Below are positions 1 through 7,540 of a stretch of DNA of 36,803 nucleotides, piece after piece (position 1 is the first letter of the stretch; each line of letters starts with the position of its first letter). Under the pieces are notes generated by a model. The model had not been told where the DNA came from. It did not search any database and was given only the letters and a program-made list of their open reading frames with translations. The DNA comes from RGIG9115 sp045648165 (lineage in GTDB: Bacteria; Bacillota; Clostridia; UBA1381), in assembly GCA_045648165.1 (NCBI GenBank), contig JAZRNL010000013.1, positions 1 through 36,803 on the forward strand, written 5' to 3'. Both the position numbers and the translations under genes were made by a program.

Positions 1-41
1 TAACCCGAAGGTCGTTGGTTCAAGTCCTTCCTCCGCAACCA
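1..41 (+). tRNA. 3' part of initiator tRNA-fMet (truncated by window edge)
   Basis: Only the 3' half is present, from the last anticodon base to the terminal CCA at 39-41. Counting back from the T-loop TTCAAGT (19-25) puts base 36 at position 1 (T) and the anticodon stem 3' strand at CCCGA (4-8). CCC in that strand is the GGG:CCC signature of initiator tRNA. A at tRNA position 72 (base 37 of the window) also fits the unpaired C1:A72 end of bacterial initiators. The T-stem would be GTTGG against CCTTC, which leaves two U:U mismatches; this is odd for a working tRNA. The anticodon CAT itself is inferred, since only its last base is in the window. Confidence 0.8.
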
Positions 42-106
42 AAAAGGTCAGTTGCATATAGGAAGCACTCATAAATGCGCTCCGCATATGCAACTGACTA
101 TTTTTA
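41..106. terminator. Bidirectional hairpin terminator between tRNA and haemolysin III gene
   Basis: A perfect 13-bp inverted repeat pairs 47-59 with 86-98. T-rich sequence follows on the plus strand (99-105) and an A-run lies just before it (41-45, a T-run on the minus strand). It can end both the tRNA transcript and the convergent gene that stops at 112. The 26-base loop is long for a terminator. Confidence 0.7.
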
Positions 107-111
107 GATTT

Positions 112-786
112 TCATATTATATATATCATTATATACAATGCCTGAAGTATGCTCCCTGCCAGGACAAAAAGATGGAATATGGAATGGGCATATCTTCTTT
201 TTTTGAAGAAATAGTAAATAAGCGCGCCTACAGTATAGCTAATTCCGCCGAAAAGAAGAAGCAGAAGCCCGCCGTTTGTAATCATATATTCCGCAGCTCC
301 CCACGCAAACACTATACACCAGCCCATTGCAAGATAACACACTGCAGAGAACTTTCTATAGGATTTTATATCAATTGAGTTAAGGGTTATTCCTACAATT
401 GCCGCTATCCAAACTACTCCGAAAACTCCCCAACCTAAGAGAGGATTAAATTCTCTAAGCGCCACAAGAGTTATCGGCGTATATGAACCTGCAATAAGGA
501 AAAATATTGAGCAATGATCCAATACCTGAAATACCTTCTTTGCAGTCCGGCTGGGCTTTAGACCGTGGTATATACTTGAGCTTATATACAAAACAACAAG
601 GGAAACTCCATAGATTGCACCACCCACAACCCCATAGGGATTACGGTGAATTGCTGCAAATACCACACACAAAACCAATGTCGCAAGACCTACCGCCCCG
701 CCGACTATATGGGATACCATATTGAATATTTCTTCTCCTTTTGTGTAGCTCGGAAGAACACGTTCCGAAAGCTTCTGCCTTGCCAT
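112..786 (-). CDS. Haemolysin III / PAQR family integral membrane protein
   Basis: The 224-residue, seven-helix membrane protein has the usual length of bacterial HlyIII/YqfA proteins. The PAQR zinc-site residues are visible: S70-x3-H74 (SSSIYH), D90-H91 in the helix LDHCSIFFLIAGSYTP, and H201-x3-H205 (HSIFH) near the C-terminus. The family fold is shared with eukaryotic adiponectin receptors and is thought to act as a zinc-dependent membrane hydrolase or in membrane lipid homeostasis; the haemolysin name is historical. The ATG at 786 is preceded by GAGGTGAT at a good distance and by a consensus promoter. It is a single gene, convergent with the tRNA and divergent from the VOC gene. The substrate is unknown. 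Confidence 0.93.
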   Translation of the reverse strand: MARQKLSERVLPSYTKGEEIFNMVSHIVGGAVGLATLVLCVVFAAIHRNPYGVVGGAIYGVSLVVLYISSSIYHGLKPSRTAKKVFQVLDHCSIFFLIAGSYTPITLVALREFNPLLGWGVFGVVWIAAIVGITLNSIDIKSYRKFSAVCYLAMGWCIVFAWGAAEYMITNGGLLLLLFGGISYTVGALIYYFFKKRRYAHSIFHLFVLAGSILQALYIMIYII

Positions 787-823
787 AACATCACCTCAAA
801 ACCGATACTAAATGATATGGTAT

Positions 824-852
824 ATTATACTACGTCTTTATGTTCTTGTCAA
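824..852 (-). promoter_or_regulatory. Sigma-A promoter of the haemolysin III gene
   Basis: On the minus strand TTGACA (847-852) is followed after exactly 17 bases by TATAAT (824-829), a perfect consensus pair. It leaves a 5' leader of about 30 bases before the ATG at 786. Confidence 0.85.
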
Positions 853-1010
853 TAGAATTTTTTAAAAAAAGAAATACATATAACCGGAGAACAACCCTAT
901 CCCCTCCTGCCATATTTTACAAAACAAAAAAACCGGCCATATCGGGTACATACTCGAATAAGCGAATGGACGTAAGGCAGAGAATTAACCTTCCTGCTTT
1001 TAAAACATAC

Positions 1011-1039
1011 TTGACATTTTATACTACCCTTGGTATAAT
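1011..1039 (+). promoter_or_regulatory. Sigma-A promoter of the VOC gene
   Basis: TTGACA (1011-1016), a 17-base spacer and TATAAT (1034-1039) form a perfect vegetative promoter about 30 bases upstream of the ATG. The 286-base gap between this gene and the divergent haemolysin III gene holds these two promoters; I see no gene in it. Confidence 0.88.
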
Positions 1040-1072
1040 CTAATAAAACCACGCTTTGGAAGGAGTTTACAT

Positions 1073-1459
1073 ATGAAAGTAACAGGAATTCATCACGTTG
1101 CAATCAAAGCTTGCGGCGTTGAGGACTATAACAAAACTATTGATTTTTATCACAATATTTTAGGGATGCCCGTATTTAAAAAGTGGGGTACAGGAACAGA
1201 GTTAGGCGCTCTCATTGATACAGGCGCGGGAATGATGGAGATTTTTGCAAACGGCGACGATTACCCCGGGCAAGGCTCAATGCGACACATTGCATTTGAA
1301 GTGGACGATGTAGATGCCTACACAGAGGCGGCAAGAGCCGCCGGCTATGAAATCACAATGGAGCCCAAAGATATTGTGATAGCCGGGGATTACCCTGCAA
1401 GAATAGCATTTTGCATAGGCCCCGTAGGTGAAGAGGTAGAATTTTTTAAGGTTCTTTAA
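1073..1459 (+). CDS. VOC superfamily (glyoxalase I-like) metalloprotein
   Basis: The 128-residue protein has one vicinal-oxygen-chelate fold made of two beta-alpha-beta-beta-beta halves. The expected metal ligands can be placed at H8 (IHHVAI), E56 (MMEIF), H72 (MRHIAFEVDD) and E123 (EVEFF). This H/E/H/E set is typical of glyoxalase I and methylmalonyl-CoA epimerase. The sequence does not tell which reaction it catalyses; a lactoylglutathione-lyase-like label is possible, but most such clostridial proteins are uncharacterised. The start is supported by GGAAGGAG (1058-1065) seven bases before the ATG and by a perfect promoter. It is a single-gene unit. Confidence 0.9.
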   Translation: MKVTGIHHVAIKACGVEDYNKTIDFYHNILGMPVFKKWGTGTELGALIDTGAGMMEIFANGDDYPGQGSMRHIAFEVDDVDAYTEAARAAGYEITMEPKDIVIAGDYPARIAFCIGPVGEEVEFFKVL

Positions 1460-1470
1460 GAAAAAAACGA

Positions 1471-1504
1471 GTAATTCATCCAAGATAGGATGATTTACGC
1501 TTTT
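1471..1504 (+). terminator. Probable terminator of the VOC gene
   Basis: An 11-bp stem with one mismatch (1471-1481 with 1488-1498) has a 6-base loop and is followed by GCTTTT. The T-tract is short, so this may be a weak terminator. Confidence 0.5.
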
Positions 1505-1515
1505 GGGTACACAAA

Positions 1516-1545
1516 AAAATCACCGTTCAGTTGAACGGTGATTTT
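1516..1545 (-). terminator. Terminator of the LCP-ispH/rpsA operon
   Basis: A 14-bp inverted repeat around ATCACCGTTCA/TGAACGGTGAT has a two-base loop and A/T-tracts on both sides. It lies directly after the stop codon at 1550 and can act in both directions. Confidence 0.85.
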
Positions 1546-1549
1546 TGAA

Positions 1550-3601
1550 TTATTCAGCATCTTCTGCAGGTGCTTCCTCTTCAACGAATTCAGCTACTGC
1601 TGCAGCCTTTTCTTCATCTGAAGCCTCTGTTGAATATGCGAGAGCTTCGCCGTCGATTGCTTCTTCTTCAGGCATGGGAACTGCTTCCTCAACAGGTCTG
1701 AGAGCTTCGAGAAGCGCTCTTATGCTAAGGCTGATTTTCTTTGTTTCCCAGTTGATGTCAGTAATCTGAGCATCAACAACCTGTCCGATTTCAAGTACAT
1801 CCTCAGGCTTTTCAATTCTCTTTTCAGCAATCTGTGAAACGTGGATAAGACCGTCAACTGTGGGCATAAGCTCAGCAAATGCACCGAAGTTAAGCATTCT
1901 TACGATTTTTACAGATACGATATCGCCGATATTGTACTTAGCCTGTGCAATTGCCCAGGGGTTGTCCTCTGTTTTCTTATAGCCGAGAGAAATCTTTTTT
2001 GTATCAGCTTTAAGGTCTTTGATATATACTTCAAGCACATCGCCAACAGAAACAACTTCTGAGGGATGCTTAATTCTGCTCCATGAAAGCTCGCTGATAT
2101 GAACAAGACCGTCAACACCGCCAAGGTCAACAAAAGCACCAAAGCTTGTGATTGACTTAACAGTACCTGAATATGTCTTACCTACTTCAGCTGATGCCCA
2201 GAACGCATCTTCCTTCTCTTTTCTTGCTGCATCGAGAAGAACTCTTACTGAACCCACAACACGCTTTCTTCTGTCGTCAACTTCTGTAAGCTTAAGCTTA
2301 ACTTCTGTTCCGACAAGTGACTGAAGGTCCTGTACAAATCTTTCGGAGGCCTGTCTTGCTGGAATGAAAACCTGAGTATCGAGAACGTGTGCAATTACGC
2401 CGCCTTTAACAGCTTTGATAATTTTGCCGTCGAGAACATCACCGTTTTCATACGCTTCCTTAACTTTATTCCAGCTTTCCTGCTGCACGATTTTTTTGCG
2501 TGAAAGAACAACCTTTCCTTCCCCGTCGTTTACGCCGATAACATATACCTTGATATCATCACCGGGTTTAACAAGATCTGATGTCTTAGCAGACGGATCG
2601 TCTGTCATCTGGTCAAGAGACAACTGACCGTTGTACTTAAACCCGCCAAGATCAACAATAACCTCGTTGTTTCTTACTTCCACAACAACACCTTCGACGA
2701 TATCGCCGTTGTTAAGTGTTCTGCTTCCGTACTGCTCAAACAGCTCTGCAAAAGATTCCTCTTTCTTCACATTTTCTTCCATAGCTCTAACTACCTCCTC
2801 GATAATACATCCGGGCGTCGACGCTCCCGCTGTAATACCTATCTTTCTATTATTTTTGTTTATCTCCTGAGGGATATCCTCAGATGTTTCTATATGAAAA
2901 GTCAATGGGCAAAGCTTTTTTGAAATTTCATAAAGCTTGCGGGTATTTGAGCTCTCCATACCGCCGACCACAATCATAACGTCGCTTTCGGCAGCGAGCT
3001 GAGCCGCCTCCTGCTGACGTTTAGTTGTTGCACTGCATATTGTATCAAAAAATTGTACTTCATTGCAAGTTTTTTTTATAAAATTTACGATTTGTACAAA
3101 TTTTTCTTTATTTATTGTCGTTTGTGCTACAACACAACATGGAGCCTTTACAAATTCCGCAGGAATGTCTTTTTCAGTGTTGTAAATCACAAACGCACTG
3201 TTCTCACACCAGCCGTTTATTCCTATTACTTCAGGATGATTTTCATCGCCTACTATTATTATTTTATAGCCCTCTTTATGGTGCTTTGAAACAATCTTAT
3301 GGATTTTTTCAACAAAGGGACAGGTAAGGTCGGAATATGGTTTTCCCTGCTCATCAAGAGCATTATACACACTTTCGGGAACTCCGTGAGTACGTATTAT
3401 AACTCGCGTGTCTTCCGGAATTTCGTCTATACTGTTGTATGAAAACACTCCGTTTTTTTCAAGGTCGCTCACTACCTGCTCATTGTGAATAAGCTTACCA
3501 AGCGTGCATATTTTCTGACCTCTTTCCATTGCGGCATAAACCTCGTCAACTGCACGCTTTACCCCGTAGCAGAAGCCTGCCGTTTTTGCAAGCTTTACCA
3601 T
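1550..3601 (-). CDS. ispH-rpsA: Fused HMB-PP reductase (IspH) / ribosomal protein S1-type protein
   Basis: The protein has 683 residues in two parts. Residues 1-280 are IspH, the last enzyme of the MEP isoprenoid pathway, which reduces HMB-PP to IPP/DMAPP with a 4Fe-4S cluster. Cluster cysteines are C11 (GFCYGVKRA), C94 (DLTCPF) and C189 (TICSATTKRQ). Conserved H39, H122 and E124 (ENHPE) are present. Residues about 297-630 hold four S1 RNA-binding domains, followed by an acidic tail. The fusion is known from clostridia, where the S1 part is thought to serve translation. The ATG at 3601 shares its A with the TGA of the upstream LCP gene (TGATG), and AAGGTGAAG lies just before it, so translation is probably coupled. 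A GTG one codon upstream is less likely. Confidence 0.96.
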   Translation of the reverse strand: MVKLAKTAGFCYGVKRAVDEVYAAMERGQKICTLGKLIHNEQVVSDLEKNGVFSYNSIDEIPEDTRVIIRTHGVPESVYNALDEQGKPYSDLTCPFVEKIHKIVSKHHKEGYKIIIVGDENHPEVIGINGWCENSAFVIYNTEKDIPAEFVKAPCCVVAQTTINKEKFVQIVNFIKKTCNEVQFFDTICSATTKRQQEAAQLAAESDVMIVVGGMESSNTRKLYEISKKLCPLTFHIETSEDIPQEINKNNRKIGITAGASTPGCIIEEVVRAMEENVKKEESFAELFEQYGSRTLNNGDIVEGVVVEVRNNEVIVDLGGFKYNGQLSLDQMTDDPSAKTSDLVKPGDDIKVYVIGVNDGEGKVVLSRKKIVQQESWNKVKEAYENGDVLDGKIIKAVKGGVIAHVLDTQVFIPARQASERFVQDLQSLVGTEVKLKLTEVDDRRKRVVGSVRVLLDAARKEKEDAFWASAEVGKTYSGTVKSITSFGAFVDLGGVDGLVHISELSWSRIKHPSEVVSVGDVLEVYIKDLKADTKKISLGYKKTEDNPWAIAQAKYNIGDIVSVKIVRMLNFGAFAELMPTVDGLIHVSQIAEKRIEKPEDVLEIGQVVDAQITDINWETKKISLSIRALLEALRPVEEAVPMPEEEAIDGEALAYSTEASDEEKAAAVAEFVEEEAPAEDAE

Positions 3602-4917
3602 CACTCTTCACCTTTTGTGGGAGTTTTTGTTGATGTGGGTTCAATATCCGGCGCCTTTGTTTTAACAGGCGATTTATTCTCGGAATTTGTTTCTTCATTT
3701 TCCGGAGCCTTTGTAGCTACCGGTTTCTTTGTAGGAACCTCTGTGGCTTTTTCTGGGCGCTCCGTTTTTGCAGGCTTCTCTGTTTTCTCGGGCGCCTCTG
3801 TTTTCTTTGAAGACGGCTTAGTTGTAGCCTTTTTATCTTCGTCATCGGATTGTGGTTTTGAAGTTGCCTTTTGTGTTGATTTTGAAGATGTTTTCTTATC
3901 GGCTGTTACCTTAACATCAGCACCTGGTTTTCTGCCGTCTGTAATTCCTGATGCATCAAATCCGAACTCATCCTCAACAAGACGTTTTGTTTCCTGAAGG
4001 TCACAGATAAAATATGAAACACCATTCATATCGCCCGAAGAACCGGGAAGCGTCCACATCTTTATAGCACCCTCAGCACCGGAATCAAAGCCTGAAAGAG
4101 AAGGTGCATATCTCACAACGTCCCTGAAAGAAAGATTTGTTTTAAGCTCTTTTGAAAGCTGATTGAAAAGCAAAGGAATATCGGCAATCAGTTTTGCATT
4201 TAGCTTTTGTGCAATAAGCTCCTTAACAAAATCCTGCTGTACGCCTATTCTTTCAACGTCGCCGTTTTTGTAAGTTCTTGTTTTCCCTTTTATATAATTA
4301 CCCTTTCTGTAACGAAGAAGGTGTACTACCTGCTCTCCGTCAAGCTCCTGAAGCCCGGGTTTTATGTTAATATGAAGGTTCTGAACAGGGTCATCATATA
4401 CCATACCCACACCATCGCCGCCAAGGTCGGGAACATCGAAGGTTACAGGGCCTATAATATCTATGCACTTCTCCACAGCATCGAAGGGAAGCTCAACATA
4501 ATAGTTAATGGGAATACCTGTAAGACGGGTTACCGCCTCAACCGTACCTTGTGCACCTATAGCTTCGCCGTGTGACGCTCTTATTGCATGGGCTGCATTT
4601 ATTTTCTGGTACTTTGAGCCAATATACATTCTTGTATCACGGGGTATGGAAAGTATACGTGCCTGCTTAAACTCCATATCGTAAGAGGCAATCATAATAC
4701 AGTCGGTACGAAGTTCACTTTCATCAAGACCAAGGAACATCACATTGATTTTTCCGTCGAGAGCTTCTGCATCAACCGTTGCAATCTCCGTTGGGTCAAG
4801 CTCAGAATCTATTTGATTTTCGGTTAAAAACAACATCCCTATAAAGAATACAAACACAACCAACAGGCCCATTCCAAGCACCTGAAAATATCTTTTTACA
4901 CTAAATTTACTTCTCAC
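3601..4917 (-). CDS. LytR-CpsA-Psr (LCP) family cell-wall glycopolymer ligase
   Basis: The product has 438 residues from a GTG start at 4917, chosen because GGAGGAA lies seven bases upstream; the longer in-frame ATG at 4956 lacks an RBS. A basic N-terminus and one membrane helix (about residues 12-30) precede an extracellular LCP domain. It contains the family motifs SIPRDTRMYI, KINAAHAIRASHGE, the INYYVELPFDAVEKCIDIIGPV segment and the LLRYRKGN region. LCP enzymes move undecaprenyl-linked anionic polymers onto peptidoglycan. Roughly the last 100 residues are a disordered Lys/Thr/Pro/Glu tail (repeated KTEKP-, TKAPE-like units) that may lie in the wall. It is the first gene of an operon with ispH-rpsA. 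Confidence 0.93.
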   Translation of the reverse strand: MRSKFSVKRYFQVLGMGLLVVFVFFIGMLFLTENQIDSELDPTEIATVDAEALDGKINVMFLGLDESELRTDCIMIASYDMEFKQARILSIPRDTRMYIGSKYQKINAAHAIRASHGEAIGAQGTVEAVTRLTGIPINYYVELPFDAVEKCIDIIGPVTFDVPDLGGDGVGMVYDDPVQNLHINIKPGLQELDGEQVVHLLRYRKGNYIKGKTRTYKNGDVERIGVQQDFVKELIAQKLNAKLIADIPLLFNQLSKELKTNLSFRDVVRYAPSLSGFDSGAEGAIKMWTLPGSSGDMNGVSYFICDLQETKRLVEDEFGFDASGITDGRKPGADVKVTADKKTSSKSTQKATSKPQSDDEDKKATTKPSSKKTEAPEKTEKPAKTERPEKATEVPTKKPVATKAPENEETNSENKSPVKTKAPDIEPTSTKTPTKGEE

Positions 4918-4993
4918 TGTTATTCCTCCGGATAAGCATATATATTTTAAACTCAATTTTCATTTTTATACTGATTAATACATCATATTACAC

Positions 4994-5014
4994 TAAGTGA
5001 CATTATATCACTTA
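4994..5014. promoter_or_regulatory. Perfect inverted repeat overlapping the LCP promoter -10
   Basis: TAAGTGA, seven bases, TCACTTA. The seven-base centre holds the -10 box of the leftward promoter, so a dimeric repressor bound here would block transcription of the LCP-ispH-rpsA operon. The repressor is not identifiable from the sequence. It could also form a hairpin in a transcript. Confidence 0.45.
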
Positions 5015-5030
5015 TCTGCTTAACCGTCAA
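5002..5030 (-). promoter_or_regulatory. Sigma-A promoter of the LCP-ispH/rpsA operon
   Basis: Minus-strand TTGACG (5025-5030), 17 bases, TATAAT (5002-5007). The predicted start near 4995 leaves a leader of about 78 bases before the GTG at 4917. Confidence 0.82.
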
Positions 5031-5048
5031 GTAGATAACATCCACTTT

Positions 5049-5077
5049 TAATAATTTGTACATAAATTGTCATATTA
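5049..5077 (+). promoter_or_regulatory. Possible sigma-G-type promoter of spoVAD-spoVAE
   Basis: The SpoVA genes are sigma-G dependent in Bacillus. A sequence resembling the sigma-G -10 (CATATTA, 5071-5077) lies about 17 bases after TAATA (5049-5053), which resembles the -35 except for its first base. There is no good sigma-A promoter here. The match is suggestive only. Confidence 0.35.
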
Positions 5078-5121
5078 AAGTCAATACTAAAAAAAGAAAC
5101 AACAGGAAGGAACTACAAGTT

Positions 5122-6132
5122 ATGAACGGAAAAATCGGCAAACAAACTCTAATTTTTGAGAACCCGCCCTGTATAAAAGCTTCGGGCTCAGTAGTGGGCG
5201 TTAAAGAAGGCAACGGACCTCTGAAAGAGGATTTTGACGTAATACTCAAAGATGACAGCTTTGGTGCGGATACATGGGAAGCGGCAGAGAGCAAAATTCA
5301 GCATGAGGCATTTCAGGTTGCCCTTTCAAAGGCAAAGCTTAAGCCTTCTGAAGTTGACTTTATTCTCGCAGGAGACCTTATGAACCAATGCGTTGCAACC
5401 CACTATGGAATTCGCGATTTTAACGTCCCGTTTTTGGGAATGTACGGTGCTTGTTCAACCATGGTGGAAAGCCTTTGTGTAGCCTCCGCACTTGTGGCAG
5501 GAGGGTTTGGAACAAATGTAGCGGCTATGACTTCAAGTCATTTCTGCTCCGCAGAGAAGCAATTCAGATACCCTCTGGAATACGGAGCCCAGCGCGCTCC
5601 GACTGCACAGTGGACGGTTACGGGAAGCGGTTGCGCCATCGTTTCACCTGAGGGCAGTAACATAACAGTTACTCACGCAACTATCGGAAAAATTGTTGAC
5701 CTTGGCATTACAGATATTTTGAATATGGGTGCCGCTATGGCTCCTGCTGCTATTGATACCCTCACCGCACTTTTTGAAGATACAAAGACTTCGCCCGCAG
5801 ACTATGACGGTATTTTTACAGGTGATTTAGGCGTTCTTGGAAGTGATATTTTAATGGAGCTTATGAATAAAGACGGCTACGATATAAGCTCTGTTCACAA
5901 CGACTGCGGAAAAATGATTTATGATATAAAAGGTCAGGATGTACACAGCGGCGGCAGCGGTTGCGGATGTATGGGGAGTGTTTTATGCGGGCATATTCTT
6001 AATGAAATGAAAAGCGGAAAAAGAAAAAAAATCATTGCAATGGCAACCGGTGCACTTATGAATCCGACCGTGGTTCTCCAAGGGCAGAGTATACCGGGAA
6101 TTGCACACGCGGTTATAATAGAAAGAAGGTAA
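5122..6132 (+). CDS. spoVAD: Stage V sporulation protein AD (SpoVAD)
   Basis: The 336-residue protein is full length for SpoVAD and has a thiolase-like fold. It starts MNGKIGKQTLIFENPP, with the characteristic ASGSVVGVKEGNGPL segment, the conserved FLGMYGACSTMVESL region and the HSGGSGCGCMGSVL region near the end. In Bacillus, SpoVAD sits on the inner forespore membrane, binds dipicolinic acid (DPA) and is needed for its uptake into spores and release at germination. The ATG at 5122 is chosen over an upstream in-frame ATG because GGAAGGA lies before it and the family N-terminus begins here. spoVAE follows two bases later. spoVAC, normally immediately upstream, is absent; a divergent LCP operon is there instead. 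Confidence 0.96.
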   Translation: MNGKIGKQTLIFENPPCIKASGSVVGVKEGNGPLKEDFDVILKDDSFGADTWEAAESKIQHEAFQVALSKAKLKPSEVDFILAGDLMNQCVATHYGIRDFNVPFLGMYGACSTMVESLCVASALVAGGFGTNVAAMTSSHFCSAEKQFRYPLEYGAQRAPTAQWTVTGSGCAIVSPEGSNITVTHATIGKIVDLGITDILNMGAAMAPAAIDTLTALFEDTKTSPADYDGIFTGDLGVLGSDILMELMNKDGYDISSVHNDCGKMIYDIKGQDVHSGGSGCGCMGSVLCGHILNEMKSGKRKKIIAMATGALMNPTVVLQGQSIPGIAHAVIIERR

Positions 6133-6134
6133 AT

Positions 6135-6491
6135 ATGGACTATTTAAAAGCATTTTTGGTAGGAGGATTTATTTGCGCCATAGGTCAGGTGCTTATTGAC
6201 AAAACAAAGCTTACTCCTGCAAGGATTTTAGTTTCGTTTGTTGTGGCAGGTGCATTTCTCGAGCTTTTCGGGCTATACAAACCACTGGTTGATTTTGCAG
6301 GCTGCGGTGCAACCGTTCCAATATCAGGATTTGGTTATACAATGTGTAAGGGCGTCCGGGAAGCAGTTACAGAATCGGGCTTTACAGGCATACTCACAGG
6401 TGGCCTCACTGCTGCCGCAGGAGGAATAGCCGCCGCAATAATCACGGGATTTATTGCATCTGTTATTTTCAAATCGAAAGCAAAAAGCTGA
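6135..6491 (+). CDS. spoVAE: Stage V sporulation protein AE (SpoVAE/SpoVAEB)
   Basis: A hydrophobic 118-residue protein of three to four membrane segments, with the family features GGFICAIGQVLID, the FLELFGLYKPLVDFAGCGATVPISGFG stretch and a Gly/Ala-rich final helix. It is part of the SpoVA channel that moves calcium-dipicolinate across the inner spore membrane. It begins two bases after the spoVAD stop, and GAAAGAAGG at the end of spoVAD supplies the ribosome binding site, so the two are translated together. Confidence 0.95.
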   Translation: MDYLKAFLVGGFICAIGQVLIDKTKLTPARILVSFVVAGAFLELFGLYKPLVDFAGCGATVPISGFGYTMCKGVREAVTESGFTGILTGGLTAAAGGIAAAIITGFIASVIFKSKAKS

Positions 6492-6498
6492 TGTTGCA

Positions 6499-6541
6499 CT
6501 AAAAAACCACCATTGAGGCAAATCCTGAACGGTGGTTTTAC
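6499..6541. terminator. Bidirectional terminator between spoVAE and the amidohydrolase gene
   Basis: AAAACCACC (6503-6511) pairs with GGTGGTTTT (6531-6539); the stem extends inward with two mismatches to a CAAAT loop. A- and T-tracts flank it. The two genes converge on it. Confidence 0.85.
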
Positions 6542-6549
6542 ATATTTAT

Positions 6550-7350
6550 TCAGGCATTTGAAATATTCAGCAACTTCAAAGCATTTTTATAATATATTTT
6601 ATCTTTATCACTTTCCGAAATATCCAGAGTTTCTATAAGCCGTTTTTCCCAGCTTGGTCTGTGCCACGGCATATCGGATGCAAAAACAAGCCTGTCAGGC
6701 GTATGCCTGTCCACAATTTCCTGGGCAATTGCTTTTGGCATAGTGCCGTAACCAAAGGACAAATCGAACCATAAATCTTTTCCGCAAAGCTTTTTAATAA
6801 CCTCTGCTCCGCAGTTCACACCTCCCCAATGGGCTGCAATTACCGGAGAATCAAACCATTTTAAAGCTCCGAGAAGATTGTCGGGCATACAGTGATACGG
6901 CGGTGCATATCCGTAGTCATATCCCGAATGAAAAACTGTTATAAGACCAAGGGATGAGATTTTTTTATAAATAGGTTTCATCTTTTCATCATCAACATAA
7001 AATTTCTGATATTCGGGATGAAACTTCACCCCCTTCAAGCCCATTGCTGAAATTCGTTCCAGTTCTTCAAACGCATCTTCTGCCTCCGGGTGAACAGAAC
7101 CAAAAGCAAATAATGAATTTTCGTCATTTACCTGTTTTGCAAAATTGTTCACATTTGTTTGTTGTTTCGGATTTGTGGCAATGGAAAGAACAACAGAAAC
7201 ATTCACCCCGTCTTTCTCCATTTCCTCCTTTAAGGAAGAAACAGTCCCCTTGCTCTGCGGCTCAAGTCCGCCGCTTGCATATGACAACTTCTCCATTGCT
7301 ATTGAAGAAATTCTATCGGGGAATGCATGTGTATGAAAATCTATAAGCAT
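6550..7350 (-). CDS. Metal-dependent amidohydrolase, TIM-barrel (Amidohydro_2 type)
   Basis: 266 residues, the length of small amidohydrolase-2 (PF04909) proteins. Metal-binding features in order: H6-x-H8 in LIDFHTHAFP, FHPEYQ at about 110, H141 in TVFHSGYDYG, H174 in AAHWGG, and the Asp of FASDMPWHRPS near 230. These point to a (beta/alpha)8 hydrolase or decarboxylase with one or two metal ions; the substrate cannot be told. The start is ATG 7350, because GGAGG ends eight bases upstream; a TTG at 7365 would place the RBS inside the gene. A sigma-A-like promoter lies upstream. Single gene. Confidence 0.9.
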   Translation of the reverse strand: MLIDFHTHAFPDRISSIAMEKLSYASGGLEPQSKGTVSSLKEEMEKDGVNVSVVLSIATNPKQQTNVNNFAKQVNDENSLFAFGSVHPEAEDAFEELERISAMGLKGVKFHPEYQKFYVDDEKMKPIYKKISSLGLITVFHSGYDYGYAPPYHCMPDNLLGALKWFDSPVIAAHWGGVNCGAEVIKKLCGKDLWFDLSFGYGTMPKAIAQEIVDRHTPDRLVFASDMPWHRPSWEKRLIETLDISESDKDKIYYKNALKLLNISNA

Positions 7351-7417
7351 AATATTAACCTCCAATCAAAAAATAGTTTTGTTTATATAAACTAATCTGA
7401 ACTTACATTGTATTTTT

Positions 7418-7445
7418 ATTATACTCTTTTTTCGCGTAATTACAA
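7418..7445 (-). promoter_or_regulatory. Promoter of the amidohydrolase gene
   Basis: Minus strand TTGTAA (7440-7445), 16 bases, TATAAT (7418-7423). About 65 bases of AT-rich leader follow. Confidence 0.6.
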
Positions 7446-7504
7446 GACATAATCATAAAATTACTTGTTACTTTCACACTAATTCGCAAAATTCTGATTT
7501 TAAG

Positions 7505-7540
7505 AAAATACCGTCGAGGCAACCCTCAACGGTATTTTTT
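7505..7540 (-). terminator. Terminator of the small helical protein gene
   Basis: AAAATACCGT (7505-7514) pairs with ACGGTATTTT (7529-7538), with an inner GAGG/CCTC stem and A/T tracts on both sides. It overlaps the stop codon at 7539. Confidence 0.8.

Noticed and set aside
3485..3997. A 170-residue Ser/Val/Phe-rich frame opposite the LCP tail
   Set aside because: It mirrors the low-complexity Lys/Thr/Glu tail of the LCP protein and overlaps two well-supported genes.
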